Counted from the stretch's first letter, positions 47,237 to 60,050 are shown. The stretch is DNA of 64,000 bases from Patellaria atrata CBS 101060 (GCA_010093705.1 MU006101.1:471614-535613); one strand, 5' to 3'. Numbers and translations are program-made. The notes: generated from the letters alone by a model not told the origin.

Positions 47237-50200
47237 ATGGCAAATAATTCCAGATCCGGATATCCACCTAAGAGGACGACATCTTCAATGCGACCCCCAG
47301 CAATGCGTCCACCAAATTCCCGCGCCCAAACCGCTACTCCCACGCTTAATGGTCGAACATCACCTACAGAGTCAATAATTTCTAGCGCTTCAAGATTACG
47401 ATCCCCAGCTTCGACTATTGGAGGAATAAAGAGAAAACAGCGGGATTTCGAGAATGATAGCGGTGTGGAAACCAATATCAATGTTGTGGTACGGTGTAGA
47501 GGTCGCAATGAGCGTGAAGTACGAGAAAACAGCGGCGTTGTTGTATCGACAAATGGTGTCAGAGGGGATCGTGTCGACTTATCAATGGGACCCAGTGCGC
47601 TAAGCAACAAGTCTTATAACTTCGACAAAGTCTTCTCTCCAGCAGCAGATCAGGGCATGATCTTCGACGAAGTCGTAGCGCCAATACTGGATGAGGTGAT
47701 ATCTTTCATACTAGCTCTCGATTTTGATCTGACAGATAATATAGGTCCTTGCGGGTTTCAACTGCACTATTTTCGCTTACGGACAGACTGGTACAGGAAA
47801 GACGTATACGATGTCAGGCGATATATCAGATAAACTACCGCTTTCTGACGCTGCTGGTATCATTCCTCGAGTGCTCCACTCGTTATTTACCAAGCTTGAG
47901 AACGACGAGAACGCAGAGAATTCGGTGAAATGCTCGTTCATTGAACTATACAATGAAGAATTACGGGATCTTCTGTCCCAAGACGATAATGTCAAGCTGA
48001 AAATATTTGACGACAATAGCCGAAGAGGCCACAGCACAACGATGGTCCAAGGAATGGAAGAATCACATATAAAGAACGCGTCAAAAGGGATTGAATTGCT
48101 TCGACTAGGAAGTCACAAGCGTCAGGTTGCCGCTACGAAATGTAACGACCTAAGCTCCCGAAGTCATACTGTTTTCACAGTTACTGTCTATACCAAACGG
48201 ACCTCAGATACCGGAGAGGATTTTGTGAGCGCTGGAAAACTAAATCTGGTGGATTTGGCCGGCAGCGAGAATATCCAGCGTAGTGGGGCAGAGAATAAAC
48301 GGGCAGCAGAAGCTGGGCTTATTAATAAGAGTTTACTTACTTTAGGTCGTGTTATCAACGCTCTTGTTGAGCGTGGGTCTCATATCCCTTACAGAGAATC
48401 GAAATTAACCCGGCTATTGCAGGACTCACTAGGTGGCCAGACGAAAACCTGTATTATTGCTACGTTATCTCCGGCGAAGAGCAATCTTGAGGAGACCATT
48501 TCAACGCTTGATTATGCATTTCGAGCGAAAAATATCCGGAATAAGCCACAGGTCAACCAAATGGTTTCGAAGAAAACGTTACTCAAGGAATTCACGGCTG
48601 AAATCGAGAAGCTCAAGAGCGAGCTCATTGCGACTCGACAGAGGAATGGCGTGTATTTGACACAAGAAAGTTACGAAGAGATTACTACTGAAAGCGAGTC
48701 ACGGCGCATCTTGAGTGAAGAGCAGAAGGATAAAATCGATACCATGGAGGTCAACCTACGGAATAAAGTAGAAGAGCTATTTTCTCTGACTTCGAACTTT
48801 AACACTTTGAAGAAGGACAACGAGGCCATAAAAGTCATGCTAGACGGTACGAAGAGTATCCTAGAGAAAACAGAGATACTTTTAGCGCATACCCGGAAGA
48901 ACTTGGCCGAGGAGACTGTGCTTCGAAAGGCCCATGAAAAGACGGAGGGGGAGCTGATCAATGTTGGTCATGATCTGATATCAACTTTAGGAAAGACGAC
49001 CTCAGACCTTGGCGGTTTACATTCAAAGTTGCGGCGCAGGTCTGATCTTCAATCGGTGAACCGACAACATTGGACGTCCTCGCAAACTCAGGTTTCCGAT
49101 GCTACCAACCTGGTCGAACGTCGTCTCGATAGCTTCAGAACCCAACAAGAAGAACTGATGGCAAATCTTTCAAATCGTATGCAAGCTTTTGTGCACGACG
49201 AATTGCAAAAGCTTGGGTCAAGCCAATCCTTCCTCCAAGAGAAAGCTGAAGCTTTTGAAGTGTCTGAGAAGGAAATTAACGCACAGACTACCCAGTCACA
49301 TGACAAGATGAACGAAGTCCTCGAAGAGATCAAGTCTTTAAGAGAAGATGTCAAACAGAAAGTCGGTGCTGGTTTAAATGACCTTTCTGCTGCTGCTCGG
49401 CGGATCTCAGCTGGAATCATTACCGAACTCGATTCTTTCCACACGCAGGTTCACTCATCTTACGCCTCCTTAGGGAAGGAGTTCCGTACCACCTTTGATG
49501 ATCTTACAAAAAAGCTGAACGAGCAACAATCTGAGGTAGAAAGACTGCGGCGAAACATTGTGAGTGCGGATCAGAATTTGATTGGTGCCACACAGTCTGC
49601 ATCTGAACGGCTTAAGGTCGTAGTTGAGGAGGAGAGAAAGAGAGCGGCGGATGAGCGTGTCACTCTGCTCCAACAGATCACGTCTCTTGTCAACGGTTCA
49701 GCGGAAGTTCAAGAGCAGAGACTAGCGAACAGTATCTCCGGCATCAGCCAAGAAGTTGTTGGTGCTACTGCATTATATAACGTCGAGCATGAGGCGTACA
49801 ACCATGACATGGACTCATGGACGGAAAAGTCCAAGGAAATTCTACAGGGAGTTTCAAACTCAAGGGACAATGTCAAGACTAAGATCAAAGCTGACTTCGC
49901 TGTACGTATCGCCGACTCTTATACATATCCGTAATTACTAACTTCCATAGGCGGCGAACGATCACACAACGTCTCTCAGAAATACGACAACCTCTGTCCA
50001 CGATGAGACGGTCAAAATCGTGTCAGAGCAGATGGCACACATGGACACGCAACTGCACTCTCTCGATGAGATTGTCTCTCGTGTGCGTGCTCAAAACGAA
50101 GCTCACCATGAAGCTCACACGAAGTCTCTCTCCGCTATGTCTGCGAATGTCCAGGCCTCCTACACAAGCATTGGTGATCACTTCTCGACATCATTTAAGC

Positions 50201-50841
50201 GGGTACAAGATCTCGACTCAGACATGACCTCCCGAACAGCAGAGCTCAAAGCCACACTCCCGAACCTAGGCGCCGACTCAGAAATCCGGGAACCACTCCG
50301 CAGTCTCCGCGAAGAGATCGAATCCCGCAATCTGGTCGAATACGCCCCTACAGGCGAAACACCTCAACGCGTCCAATACTCCTTCCCGACTACCCTTCCC
50401 CGCACAGAAGGCCACGACATCATCATCTCTAAGATGCGCGACCGCGCTCTCTCCTCTTCAGACAACATGCCCAGCCCCAGCAAATCGCCCAGCAAATCAC
50501 GCATCTTCACAGACGTGAAGTCGGATGATGAGGTTAGCCTCGTCAGACCGCGTCCTGGGAGTGCGGGCAGCGCTCCCTCCACTAGTCTGCGTGAGCTGGA
50601 TGCTAATGCGACTGCAGGTGCGCTTAACGATTCGGTGATGATGATGATGCCGCCGATGAAGAGGCAGAATACGGTCGGTGTTGGGATGGAGAAGGTGGAG
50701 AGTAAGCTCCCGATGAAGAAGGGGAGGATGACGGTTGCGGGATTGGGGGGACTTGGGGATAGGGAGAATTTGACGCCGAATTTTAGTGCCAGTGTGGGTC
50801 CTGGGACGGGGAGATCTTTGAGGAGTGGGAGGAGCCCTTGA
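47237..50841 (+). CDS. bimC: kinesin-5 mitotic motor (BimC/Cut7/Eg5)
   Basis: Three exons (47237-47695, 47745-49901, 49951-50841) encode about 1168 aa. A basic disordered head of about 75 residues precedes the motor: NINVVVRCRGRNERE, P-loop FAYGQTGTGKTYTMSG near 166, switch I NDLSSRSHTVFTV near 290, switch II LVDLAGSE near 323, and the neck start YAFRAKNIRNKPQVNQ. A long coiled-coil stalk follows (about 440-950). The tail carries the BimC box, MPSPSKSPSKSRIFTDV near 1045, where the CDK-type site (Thr before Asp-Val) controls spindle loading in this family. The motor is an N-terminal plus-end bipolar tetramer that separates spindle poles. The first intron falls just before VLAGFNCTIFAYGQ. Confidence 0.97.
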
Positions 50842-52362
50842 GTATGGTTCTATCCCCTTTGCTGAGATGAGATTGTTGTGTGCTTTTGGTGTTTGTGGTT
50901 CATCTATTGCTACCTTATTGATCGGTGAGGGTTTGGTCGGCGCAGTTTTATACCTTATTTGTACTTGGTTTTGAGCGTGGGATGTATTTCCTCTTTGTCT
51001 TTATGGAGTGTCTTAGCACAATATATTTTGTTCTATTTCAACTCCGTTACTTCTCGAGTGGGATGGACAAGGAGCGTACCTTCCATGGTATCATTCGAAG
51101 CTAACTCAACTAACACCTCCAAAGATCTCGCAATGTCGTTTTACTGGATCAATATCCACTGGCACTTATATGAACTAAAGCCGAGAAGTCTCGATGGGAT
51201 CCGTTGACAGCTTTGACAGCATCTGTTACATTTGTCACAGCCCAGCGTTTACATCCACTGCAGCGGAAAATACATGTAATGTAGAGCCATAAGTACCTAC
51301 CGGCTCCTTTTGTCTTTGCTGTACAATACCTGAGGCCCTCCAAACTCGCACAGCTCCCCGCAAGCTATTCCCAGTGTACTCACCAAGCTGCCGTACTGTA
51401 CTGTGCCGTACTGTGCTGTACTGTGCTGTACTGTGCTGTACTGTGCTGTACTGTGCTGTACTGTGCTGTGCTGTGTGCTGTACTGTGCTGTGCTGTACTG
51501 TACCTGTTCATGTGCACGCTCAGCATATCCATCAACCTGAGTCCTGCAAATAACAACTTTCAGATTCACTAATAAATGCCATCAGTTCCCAAATCCATGG
51601 CGGGGTACTCGGCAGCGCCTTTCGACCCACCAATCGATAAGCTCCTTTACCCACGTTGGCAGGAGACACAGAAGCAGAAGCTTCCCTGCTCCTGCACATC
51701 AGACGGGAGAATGCTTAACGGCATCCGTCCATCGAATATAAACCTTTGTATCTCCGCATCTCGGTGATTTTCAGGCACGGGTAGTGAAGATGCGATATCA
51801 TTTGCCCGCCCGTCCATGTCCGTATAGCTGTGTGTACATAACGAAATAGATGAAGCTCACGCCATGCTACATAGCATATACAAGGTCTTCCGCGATTGTT
51901 GAGCAATTCTCTGTATAGCGGAAAGCCCATCACAACCCCATTTACCCCAAGAAGCTAGCACCGGCTTTCCAGGTCCCTAGATAAGCCAACCCGGGTCTTG
52001 GCTATGATGCAGTGGATTTGAACTGCGGAAGCTCCCCTGTAGCTCTAGCTTCGAGAGCTCTTATCGTCCCATGTTGCGCAGTGAGCCCTTGTTTTTGGAT
52101 CATTTTGCTTCGCCAGTCCGGCTGAAGGAGCTGGGAGAAGAAGAGCCTGCAAGTATAAAGGTAGCTATGAGTCCGTCATGCAGGCCTCCTGGAGCTTCTC
52201 TTTTTGCCTGCCTTCGTTGTCGTGCGCTCGTGTGAGATTGCTGCGTTGCTTACCTGTTGTTCTGTTGAGCAGCCGTGTGACGGTTAACACAGCGCATTCG
52301 CTCTGTGCCTAGACGGTGACTTCCTTGTCAAGAGCTCGGGTTCTCGGTCGAAGCTTCCAATC
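50842..52362. other. intergenic with a 10-bp minisatellite
   Basis: 1.5 kb between kinesin-5 and the GDPD gene. Apart from the tandem array at 51391-51503 I see only short frames, such as 51576-51767, without support. The last 200 bp (pyrimidine-rich) is the likely GDPD promoter. Confidence 0.45.
51391..51503. repeat. minisatellite, unit CTGTGCTGTA
   Basis: About ten degenerate copies of a 10-bp unit CTGTGCTGTA, with six near-perfect copies at 51411-51470 and shortened units after 51468. Open frames that run through it on the minus strand are an effect of the repeat. The unit length equals one DNA helical turn. Confidence 0.92.
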
Positions 52363-53599
52363 ATGGCTGTATTTTCGTTTAACCCAATTGGGGGTCTGGT
52401 GAACATGTTGGTTGCTGTGGGCTTCGTCGGTGTCGCTTCATACCCTATCCCATACAATGATTTGAGCGGAAGGGTGGAGGTACAGTCGCATCGTGGTGGT
52501 ATTGGTTTGAGGAATGAGGAGAGCCTATGGGTGAGTTCTACTTAGCAACTAAAGTTCAATTAGATGAGAAGTAGCTGATCTCTTGTCAATAGGCTTTCGC
52601 ATACTCCCTTGAGATCGGAGCAGACACCTTGGAAATGGATACAGTCTTCACTCAGGATGGAATACCAGTTATTTGGCACGATGTAAGCATGATTAAGGGC
52701 CCTCGACCTCAGTAAGGAAAGATGATCGAACAGAAACAGCATTACATCCAAGAAACGAAATGCACGGGCGAATACGTCGGTCAATACATCGCAAATCTAA
52801 CCTTAGCCCAAGTCAAAACACTGGACTGCAGCGTCCCACTCCTCCCCCAATATCCTCAACAAGAGAGTGAGTCCATCCAAGTCCCTCTATTCCCACCTAA
52901 CTCATACCTACCCCTCCCCCAGTTCACCTCAACACCAAAATCGCGACTCTCGAGGAGGTCCTCGAACTCATCACCTGCTACGGCGACAAAGGCGTAACAA
53001 TCAACCTCGAAACCAAACTCGACCCAAACGCGCCGAACGAAACCTGGCCCTACGAGAAATACGTCACGGACCTCGTCCCGCTCCTCGCCAAGCACGGCTA
53101 CGCCTCCCGCACCACGATCCAGTCCTTCGACTGGCGCACCCTCATCGGCGTCAAAGAGACCTTCCCGGACACCGTCACCGTCGCCCTCCTGGACGACACG
53201 ACGGTCGTCCCCGACGACGCCGGCGCCTTCCCCTGGCTCGGCGGCATCGACCTCGACGCCGATTTTGGGGGTGACTGGGTCGCGGCTGCTGCGTCTATCG
53301 GCGCCGCCGTCGTGAGTCCCGTCCACGGCGTCCCGAGCAACGAGACGGTTAATACACCAGGCTATGTGCCGTTTGTGACGAGGGAGAATACCCAGGCGGC
53401 GCATGAGAGGGGGATGAAGATGGTGCCGTGGACGGTAGATTATGAGGTTACGATTAGTAAGTTGTTTGATGATGGCGTTGATGCTATTATTAGTAATTAT
53501 CCGGAGAGAGTGTTTGCGGTGGGTAGGCAGAGGGGGTTGAGTGTGGGGAGGGCGAGGAATCCGAGTAGGCCGGAGTGCTTGGTTAATGCGTCTGGGTGA
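52363..53599 (+). CDS. secreted glycerophosphodiester phosphodiesterase (GDPD)
   Basis: Four exons (52363-52530, 52593-52682, 52734-52866, 52923-53599) encode about 355 aa. A hydrophobic leader (IGGLVNMLVAVGFVGVASY) looks like a signal peptide or anchor. GDPD catalytic elements follow in order: VQSHRGGIGLRNEES (HRG plus Glu), LEIGADTLEMDTVFT (metal-binding Glu/Asp), IPVIWHD (second His), then VTINLETKLDP (Glu, Lys) and FDWRTLIGVKE. The end MKMVPWTVDYEV, FDDGVDAIISNYPER closes the TIM barrel. It hydrolyses glycerophosphodiesters to glycerol-3-phosphate plus alcohol, so phosphate or lipid-head-group scavenging outside the cell is likely. The first half of exon 4 is much richer in G/C at third codon positions than the rest. 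Confidence 0.93.
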
Positions 53600-56500
53600 G
53601 AGGGTGGGAGGGTGTATATAGCTGAAAGGGATGGTAATGTGTCATGAGTAACGTATATGTTTAAGCATCTGTACATAGGTATCGAGGTATATGGGAATAG
53701 TTGAACGGGTTTGGTAAACCCGCCTTGGTGGTAATGAGAAGTATGATATCTTACTCCATGTCGCATAACCTGCTATCTCCTTCCCCTAAATCAAACTTTT
53801 CACCTATTCCTTAGGCATAAACCAAATATCATTCCTCCGCTTACCTCCACTCCACTCTCTCCATATCCCGTCACCCTCTTGCGCCTCCTTTAAGCTAGAC
53901 GTAATGACCGTATCCCTTCCCCCCACTCTAGAAGAAAAGAAAAAAATCACACGTATTCCCGCGTCTAACTCACCGCTCCCCTCCAACCTGTCCATTTAAT
54001 CCCCCCCCTCCCTCCTCTCTTCTCCCAGCAGTATCCTCCAAACAGTTTAACTACAGGACAACCGAAATGACCGATTGTGGAGAAGAGACTCCAATCTCTC
54101 GTGTGATCGATTCTGTGTCCGGGAACGACTTTTGGACGAAAGCTTTCTACATTGTGCTAGGGTTTGGGGTTTGGGGGTTGGTGGTCTTCGAAAGTAAGAA
54201 GGATAGATTGGTACGGTAAACCGTGTCGGACGTCAGAACCCTGCGGACTCCATCGATTGCTGGATTTGGGAGTCTGCGGAGATGTGACTTGGTTTGGGGG
54301 GGGGGGGGGGGTTTGTTTTGGGGGGGGGGGGGGGGGGGGGAAGTGCTAAAGTGTAAAAGAGGGGCTCCTTTTTTTTTCTTTTAGAGAGGTGATGATGGGA
54401 GGGTGAAGTGGTGATAAGGAGGATAGAGTGCAGTAGTGATGATCCTCAGCGATATTTAAAGGGGGAATGGCCACTGGGGTGAAAGTGAAGCCTTAGGGTA
54501 TGAAGACAGTGAGGATAGTGAGGATAATTGAGGTTACTACCAATTGCGTCAATTTCCGTGTATCGCGCGGAATAGAATCAGAAGGGTAAGAGGGCTCGTG
54601 AAGGAAGCCCAGGGCGGCGGACAATAGTCTTCTTTTCCTTCCAAGTGGTTTTTCAGGGCATGTTCACTCCTTCCCGTGGTAACTGGGTAGAGTTCGTGGT
54701 GTTGGAAGGGAGGTTAAGGTTGTGCATAGTGGGGAGGGGAGGGATATACATACGCTTAATGATTGAGATGATAGAGGGTGGGTCTGTGATATTGGGCCAT
54801 CAGTTGCTTCTTGTCTTGTGGATATTGCCTCACTTCAGTCATCACTCATCAGTCGCTATTAATCACACTCAGTCATCAAACTTCCCAACCGCACCCACAC
54901 GACCACCCCTTTTGCCTGCTGTCCACCCATCACACTCCTCATCCACCCTCCCCTCCCCTCACCGCTCCTTCACCCCAGCTACATAACCGCTTCCTCTCAT
55001 CCAATCTACTCTTCGAAAAGCAACAACAGCAACAACAGAAACGATTCCGTTTCCAGTCCTATACATATCTTTCCAATCAGATTTGGGGTTGCACAGTCCT
55101 GCGGTATAAATCAAAGATGAAAGTGTCCAATTGGGCCTGAAAAAGAAAGCGTAAGATCGGAGGAGGTCGGAGAGCCGACGTAATGAACATTTGGAAAGGG
55201 GGATAGGGAGAGATGGTAAGAGGGGGCTTGTTTTTCTTTTTTCTGGGGGGAAAGGGGAAGGGAAGGAGAGAGCGGTGATGAAGTTTATCATTCTCCGGGT
55301 GAGGTTGATTGTCGTTATGTGTGTTTGAATAGATGGTATTGAGAGTGGAAGATACGGAGGAGATTGGCTGATTGAGTCACTAGAAGACGCATGGACAGGA
55401 ATGGACATGCATGTTGGCAGAAGAACACGCGCAAATCCCAATGGGCACCGATTGTCAATATCTTCGCACTAATTCCCGAATCTGCTTGGAAGATTTTTTC
55501 TCTCTTCCCTTCCGTTGTGAGAGGTGTATAAATATGGAGTAGGGGAAGAAAAACAGCCTTATATCTCTTGTCTTGTGAGTTATGAGTTATGAGTTATGAG
55601 ATGAGTGAACTGCACGTCTGATACTTGCACCTACACCTGCATCTATACCTGCGACTGCACCGTCAATATAATATCACAAGTCCCATCAACGTGAATCATA
55701 CCACCAGATCAAAGAGCTACAGACTTACAGCCTCTCCGATAGCACGAGGGGTCAGATATATAACTCCCCTCTTTCTCCCATAGGAATATCCTTCTCTAGT
55801 AACAGGAAAGAGAACGAAAGTAGGGAGGGGCAAAAGTAGCTTTACACATTCAGACTTCCTTAAAGGACACAAAGACCATATCGTTTTGGGTTGGTGGATG
55901 CTTAAAGAACATATACGAAAATTGGGATGGGCTGGTAGTCGAGGATATGAGATTTGGGGAAGTAAAATAAAGGGATATGGGGATGTAGGGGTCGATAGTG
56001 ATGGTCGGTGATGGTGATGAGGTTCCCCGGTGTTAGGAGTGGTGAGGAGTATTATCGTAAAATAATAAGTAATCGGGATATGGGGTATTAAACGAGAAGT
56101 GAACAGTGCTTCCGGGTGTCAGAGTCGGGAGGGAAATGTACTGTATAAAAGGAACCGAAGGGGACGCGGGGAGAAGTCCAGAGGGATATTTCTAAGTACG
56201 AATGCTTCCAGTCTTCTAGATATTCGGTATGTTGTTTCTTGTAGAAGAAGATAGACTGTTCATTTTGGTATTTGGAGGTCTAGAAGGAAATGCTCAAAGT
56301 GGGGGTAACATGTGGTATAGCGGCATGACTTATCATTTAAACCACCACATGCTACTTTAACCTGACTTCCTCGGGTTGACTAGTTCTCTACCATCTCCCC
56401 CTTCTAAACGTTCTCTAACGAATCCCGAAGCCAATCAATTCTGTCCCCCGAAAAAATTTTGAGGTTTAACTTCTCGTTTGGATGCTTTATGTAAAGAGAA

Positions 56501-57349
56501 GATAATATGGAAATCGTCCCATTGGTTTTGGTTTTGGGTGGGCTACTGTGTTGGGGGTAAAGTTGGAGATTAGGGCCTCGAGAGGGAAGAAGAAAGGAGA
56601 GAGAGAAGGGATATGTGGGAAGTGACCGTAGTTGAGGGTTAAGAGTTAAAGGTGCGGTGATAATATTCGGTAGCAATTTGGAGAACTGAAGAGTATCATG
56701 GTGCGAAATATGATTAAAGGAGGATCCATAGAAAGAGGTGGCTACACCGGAGAATGGGCAGAACAAACAGCGCTGGAAAATCCAGTGCCTCTGGGTTGAC
56801 GGGCGCTTACTTACTATCTTCTAGCGTGTAGTTATTAGGAGAAGATAACTTTTCTGTCCTTCCAATTCAAGCTATCGTGGAGAATACCTAGTTGTTGGAA
56901 ACTACAACTTGTGACTCTATCACCATTCCCTTCCCTTTCTGGTCTCTCTATACTCCCTCTTCGTAAGCCACCCTTCTTCTCTAACAGATACAACGACAGC
57001 GGCAGTTCTCTATTCTCCTAGTTCTCTGAAGGGGACGAGAAAAATAGACTGTTGCTTGGTTTGAATCCCCTATGCAAAACTCTGGAATTGTCATTGCATT
57101 CCTGGCTGCCGGAGCGGGAGATAAGGCAGGCATTGAGAGTGAGGTTACGGGATTAGGGTGGAGAAGAGCAAGGAAGCAGGGCGTGACAGCTGTCTCAAGG
57201 AGGAAAGGGGTGATGAAATACATGGGTAGGGATGATGATGAGTTTTAGGGGGATTTAATGTTGGTAGGGATTATCATCCTTAATAACAATTATAAATAAG
57301 ATCAAGTAAGGGAAGAGTGTTAAGTATTTTGAGTGAGAGGAAGGGAGCT
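53600..57349. other. about 3.7 kb intergenic block
   Basis: No frame has a recognisable domain. There are two long poly-G runs (54296-54340), a (GAGTTAT)3 array near 55576, and alternating purine- and pyrimidine-rich patches. Frames at 54645-54986, 54959-55441 and 56404-56766 are skewed-composition artefacts as far as I can judge. Confidence 0.45.
54296..54340. repeat. paired poly-G runs (about G16 and G21)
   Basis: A run of about 16 G (54296-54311), then TTTGTTTT, then about 21 G (54320-54340). Either run could form a G-quadruplex on the plus strand. Run lengths this long are easily misassembled, so the exact counts are uncertain. Confidence 0.85.
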
Positions 57350-60050
57350 TTTCGAAAGACCAGATACGGAAAACACTCTATCATAAAGTTGTTCAGGTAT
57401 TGTGACGCTGATACAAGTAATCGCAGTCTGCCCATTTTGGCTAACGCATGGATCCAAGTTTGGATGCACGGTGTTTGCAAAAATCTTAAGACAGCCGGGA
57501 GCAAACCTTACGATCCCGGATCTGCGAGACACAGATGTACAAACCAGTAGCTTGCAGCGTAGTCCAGAAGATCCGGTTCCTGGTTGCGATTCATTTGATC
57601 CACAGCCTAGGGTCTATAAGACAGAGTATACATTTCTGAAGTAACAACTCATTGGCTGAATGCATGTTAATACTGAAGGACTGATTGAGATTATTGAACA
57701 GATATTCCTTTGCAGTCTGATGAATAAGCGCGACTTTACCTTCAATATCAATCACAGCGAAGCCTCCACACAAAGTACCAATTGAAAGTTGAAAATCCGG
57801 TGGAACATCTTGAATGAGGGTACTAGAGAGTTCGGCGACCGTTATCAAGCGTCAAGCGCATGTAGCCTAAGCTAGAATGTCATGTGCTAGTTGCTTCGCA
57901 TTCCTATTAGGATTTTCTGCGATCGTGCAAGCCATACGATTGTAGAGCGCTTCCATACTTGATGGTAGTTGGTCGATCGCGTCCTTGACATCCTTTTGAG
58001 TAATGCATTTGTTGATCCTCTGAATAGCAAGGTAGATCCATAGAAAATTGCCTGAGGATCGTTCTAAAATGAGTGAAGTGATATTCGATTTATAGGAGGC
58101 GCTTCCAGCTACATCATCCATTTCCTGCTCAATGAACCACCGGAAATCATCTAAGTTACTTTCCGTTCGAATATGGTCCATCTTGACAACCTCTGAAAGT
58201 TTTTGCAACGCAGAAGAGATCTCTTGAGTCTTGCGACTTGTAAGTAGTACACGAACTGGAACCGAATACGAAGATAAGTCGGATAAGAGCTTGATCAGAC
58301 TCCGAAGATTGTCTGATTCATCCACTCCATCAAAGACCGAATAAAGTGGGCGTCTCAAGTTGTATGGCGAAAATGCCAGACCGATACAGCCATTGCCAAA
58401 TATTTCGTACGTCTGCTGTCTTCAAGTCCGCAGCTTTTGCAGCTAGCTTCATAATTTTAGCACTCTAAGCTTGATTAACGCGTGCAACCTGGGAGGTAAT
58501 AGACCACAGTAAGGTGTGCAGAGACCGCTTATGCTGGTCGCCAAATCGAATGAAAAGTATTGGCACTGTCTGCCTTCTCTAATAAGGTAATCGATGATGG
58601 AGGAGAGAACGGACTTTCCACTGGCAGCACTGCCATGAATCCAGAGTAAGCGGGTTTCTGGATGAGTGTCTTCGAACCAGTTGATGAACGTATCATGCTT
58701 CAGTATCCATTGGCATGTACCAGGAGCCCAGCGATCACGGAAGAAGGTATAATCTGTATCCGGCGGCTCGTAGGATGAGCATAATTCTTAAACTTGCGGT
58801 TCCTGTATTTGCTTTCTTGTTAGAGTTGCTGCGATTCCTAAGCAAATTAGTCATTTATATCGACCACAATTGGCAAACTTACCTGCATCCGGACTGGTCG
58901 GTAGTTTGTTTATTAGCGACTTAAGTACGTTGCGCACGGTGATGTAGAGGGTATCTTCTCGTCACTCGTATTTGGACATGCCGTGATGATCAGCATCAAG
59001 TGGTTTAGATAGTTCTCCAGGGTATTCAAGAACCGATGAGTCCTTTTCTAGTACCAGCTATACAGGTTAAGGTAAGGGTCTAATTGAGAGCGCGATCCCG
59101 AAGGTTTACGAGCCCTCGCACTACTTACAATCCAATCATTCTTAAAGCCCACCGAAGTAGGACGCGTTTCATAAAGGGACACAATATTAAGCTTATTTGC
59201 GATGTGTCAAAATTTCTCATTAAGCTTTTGCAGAGTATCTGAGTTTCTGGTTAACTCTGCGATGTACTGCTTAGGAGCTGCTACGAGAGAAACCTGAAGA
59301 ATGCGGTTGAGGGGGTCTCTGTCACGGGTTAGACCCGATAGGTATAAGTGCCTTGAATGATCCAGCGGCTTAGTCATACTGTACTTTAACAGAACAGCAT
59401 ATGCTGTCTCAACACTTTCTTTCCTTAAGTTTAAGCTTCATGTACATACAGCAATATACCTTTCAGCTCTCATCTGAGGTTGAGCCTTGACAGTCTCAGC
59501 AAGGTCGGTCCCGCGGTGGGGCGAGGAGAGAAAGATGATAGCAGAGATTGCTTTCACAATCAGCTCATAATCAGGATCATATCGTCCTTGTAAATAGCCC
59601 TGGTTGAGCATTTCAGTATGGTGTAGCGCATGGGATTAGATTCTCACCTCTTTTATAATGAGTCCACCCATTGAATGAACGACAAAGATAATAGGCTCCT
59701 GCAGTCATTCATTCATGTCATTATGAAGTTCAATGCCCGAATATTCTCAAGTCTCAAGCTCCTACCTTTCCCATCTCAAGATTGCTAAGCTCGTCATCAT
59801 GTTCGTCTTTCGCAAATTTCATTTCGAACAACGGATCTTTCGCCAATTCTAGAATGGTTATAATACTCTTGTTGCTTCCAGGACGGGGGTTCGCGTCGTA
59901 GCCAAAAGTAAGAATCCTGGCTTGATTGATATCTGGCTCTATAGGTAAGAATTTCTGCGGCCAGAAAAGGTTCAAGTCTTTGTGCTTCGACCATGTCAAG
60001 CGACTTGTGCCACCAAGGCCATGGACAAACACAATGTTTCCTGGCCATAA
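57350..60050 (-). pseudogene. decayed hydrolase-NACHT (NLR-type) gene
   Basis: Reading leftward from 60050: an alpha/beta-hydrolase start (NIVFVHGLGGTSRLTW, FGYDANPRPGSNKSI), then IFVVHSMGGLIIKE near 59690 (GxSxG serine), YDPDYELIVKAISAIIFL, and PHRGTDLAET near 59510. QVSLVAAPKQYIAELTR follows near 59280. A P-loop, LLWIHGSAASGKSVLSS, lies near 58630 and Walker B, YSVFDGVDESDN, near 58330. VALIHQTAKEYLF (post-NACHT) is near 57710 and TWIHALAKMGRLRLLV near 57430. This is the fungal NLR layout of N-terminal hydrolase, NACHT, then normally WD or ankyrin repeats, of which none is left. Such proteins are thought to act in self/non-self recognition. The frame is broken in several places and interrupted by an LTR-like insertion, so I call it a pseudogene. 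The 5' end is cut off at a LINE fragment. Confidence 0.75.
59320..59492 (-). mobile_element. solo LTR-like repeat, 173 bp
   Basis: On the minus strand it begins TGTCAAGGCTCAACC and ends CCCGTGACA. It therefore has TG..CA ends within a 5-bp inverted repeat TGTCA/TGACA. Both sides carry the same 5-bp target duplication GAGAC (plus-strand GTCTC at 59315-59319 and 59493-59497). These are the marks of an LTR-retroelement insertion, reduced to or present only as a lone terminal repeat, possibly of a small non-autonomous (TRIM-like) family. It splits the hydrolase domain of the NACHT pseudogene. The perfect target duplication suggests it is not very ancient. Confidence 0.75.

Noticed and set aside
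51297-51569. Minus-strand frame through the 10-bp array
   Set aside because: Repeat-driven; the product is a low-complexity repeat of the unit.
51995-52040. GCAGT..ACTGC hairpin with a TTCAAATCC loop resembling a tRNA T arm
   Set aside because: No anticodon arm, D arm or acceptor stem can be placed around it.
54164-54349. Plus-strand frame ending in poly-glycine
   Set aside because: It depends on the poly-G runs, whose length is uncertain, and has no protein-like start.
57020-57080. tRNA-like T-loop (GGTTTGAATCCCC)
   Set aside because: The flanking bases do not pair as a T stem, and no box A or acceptor stem is present.
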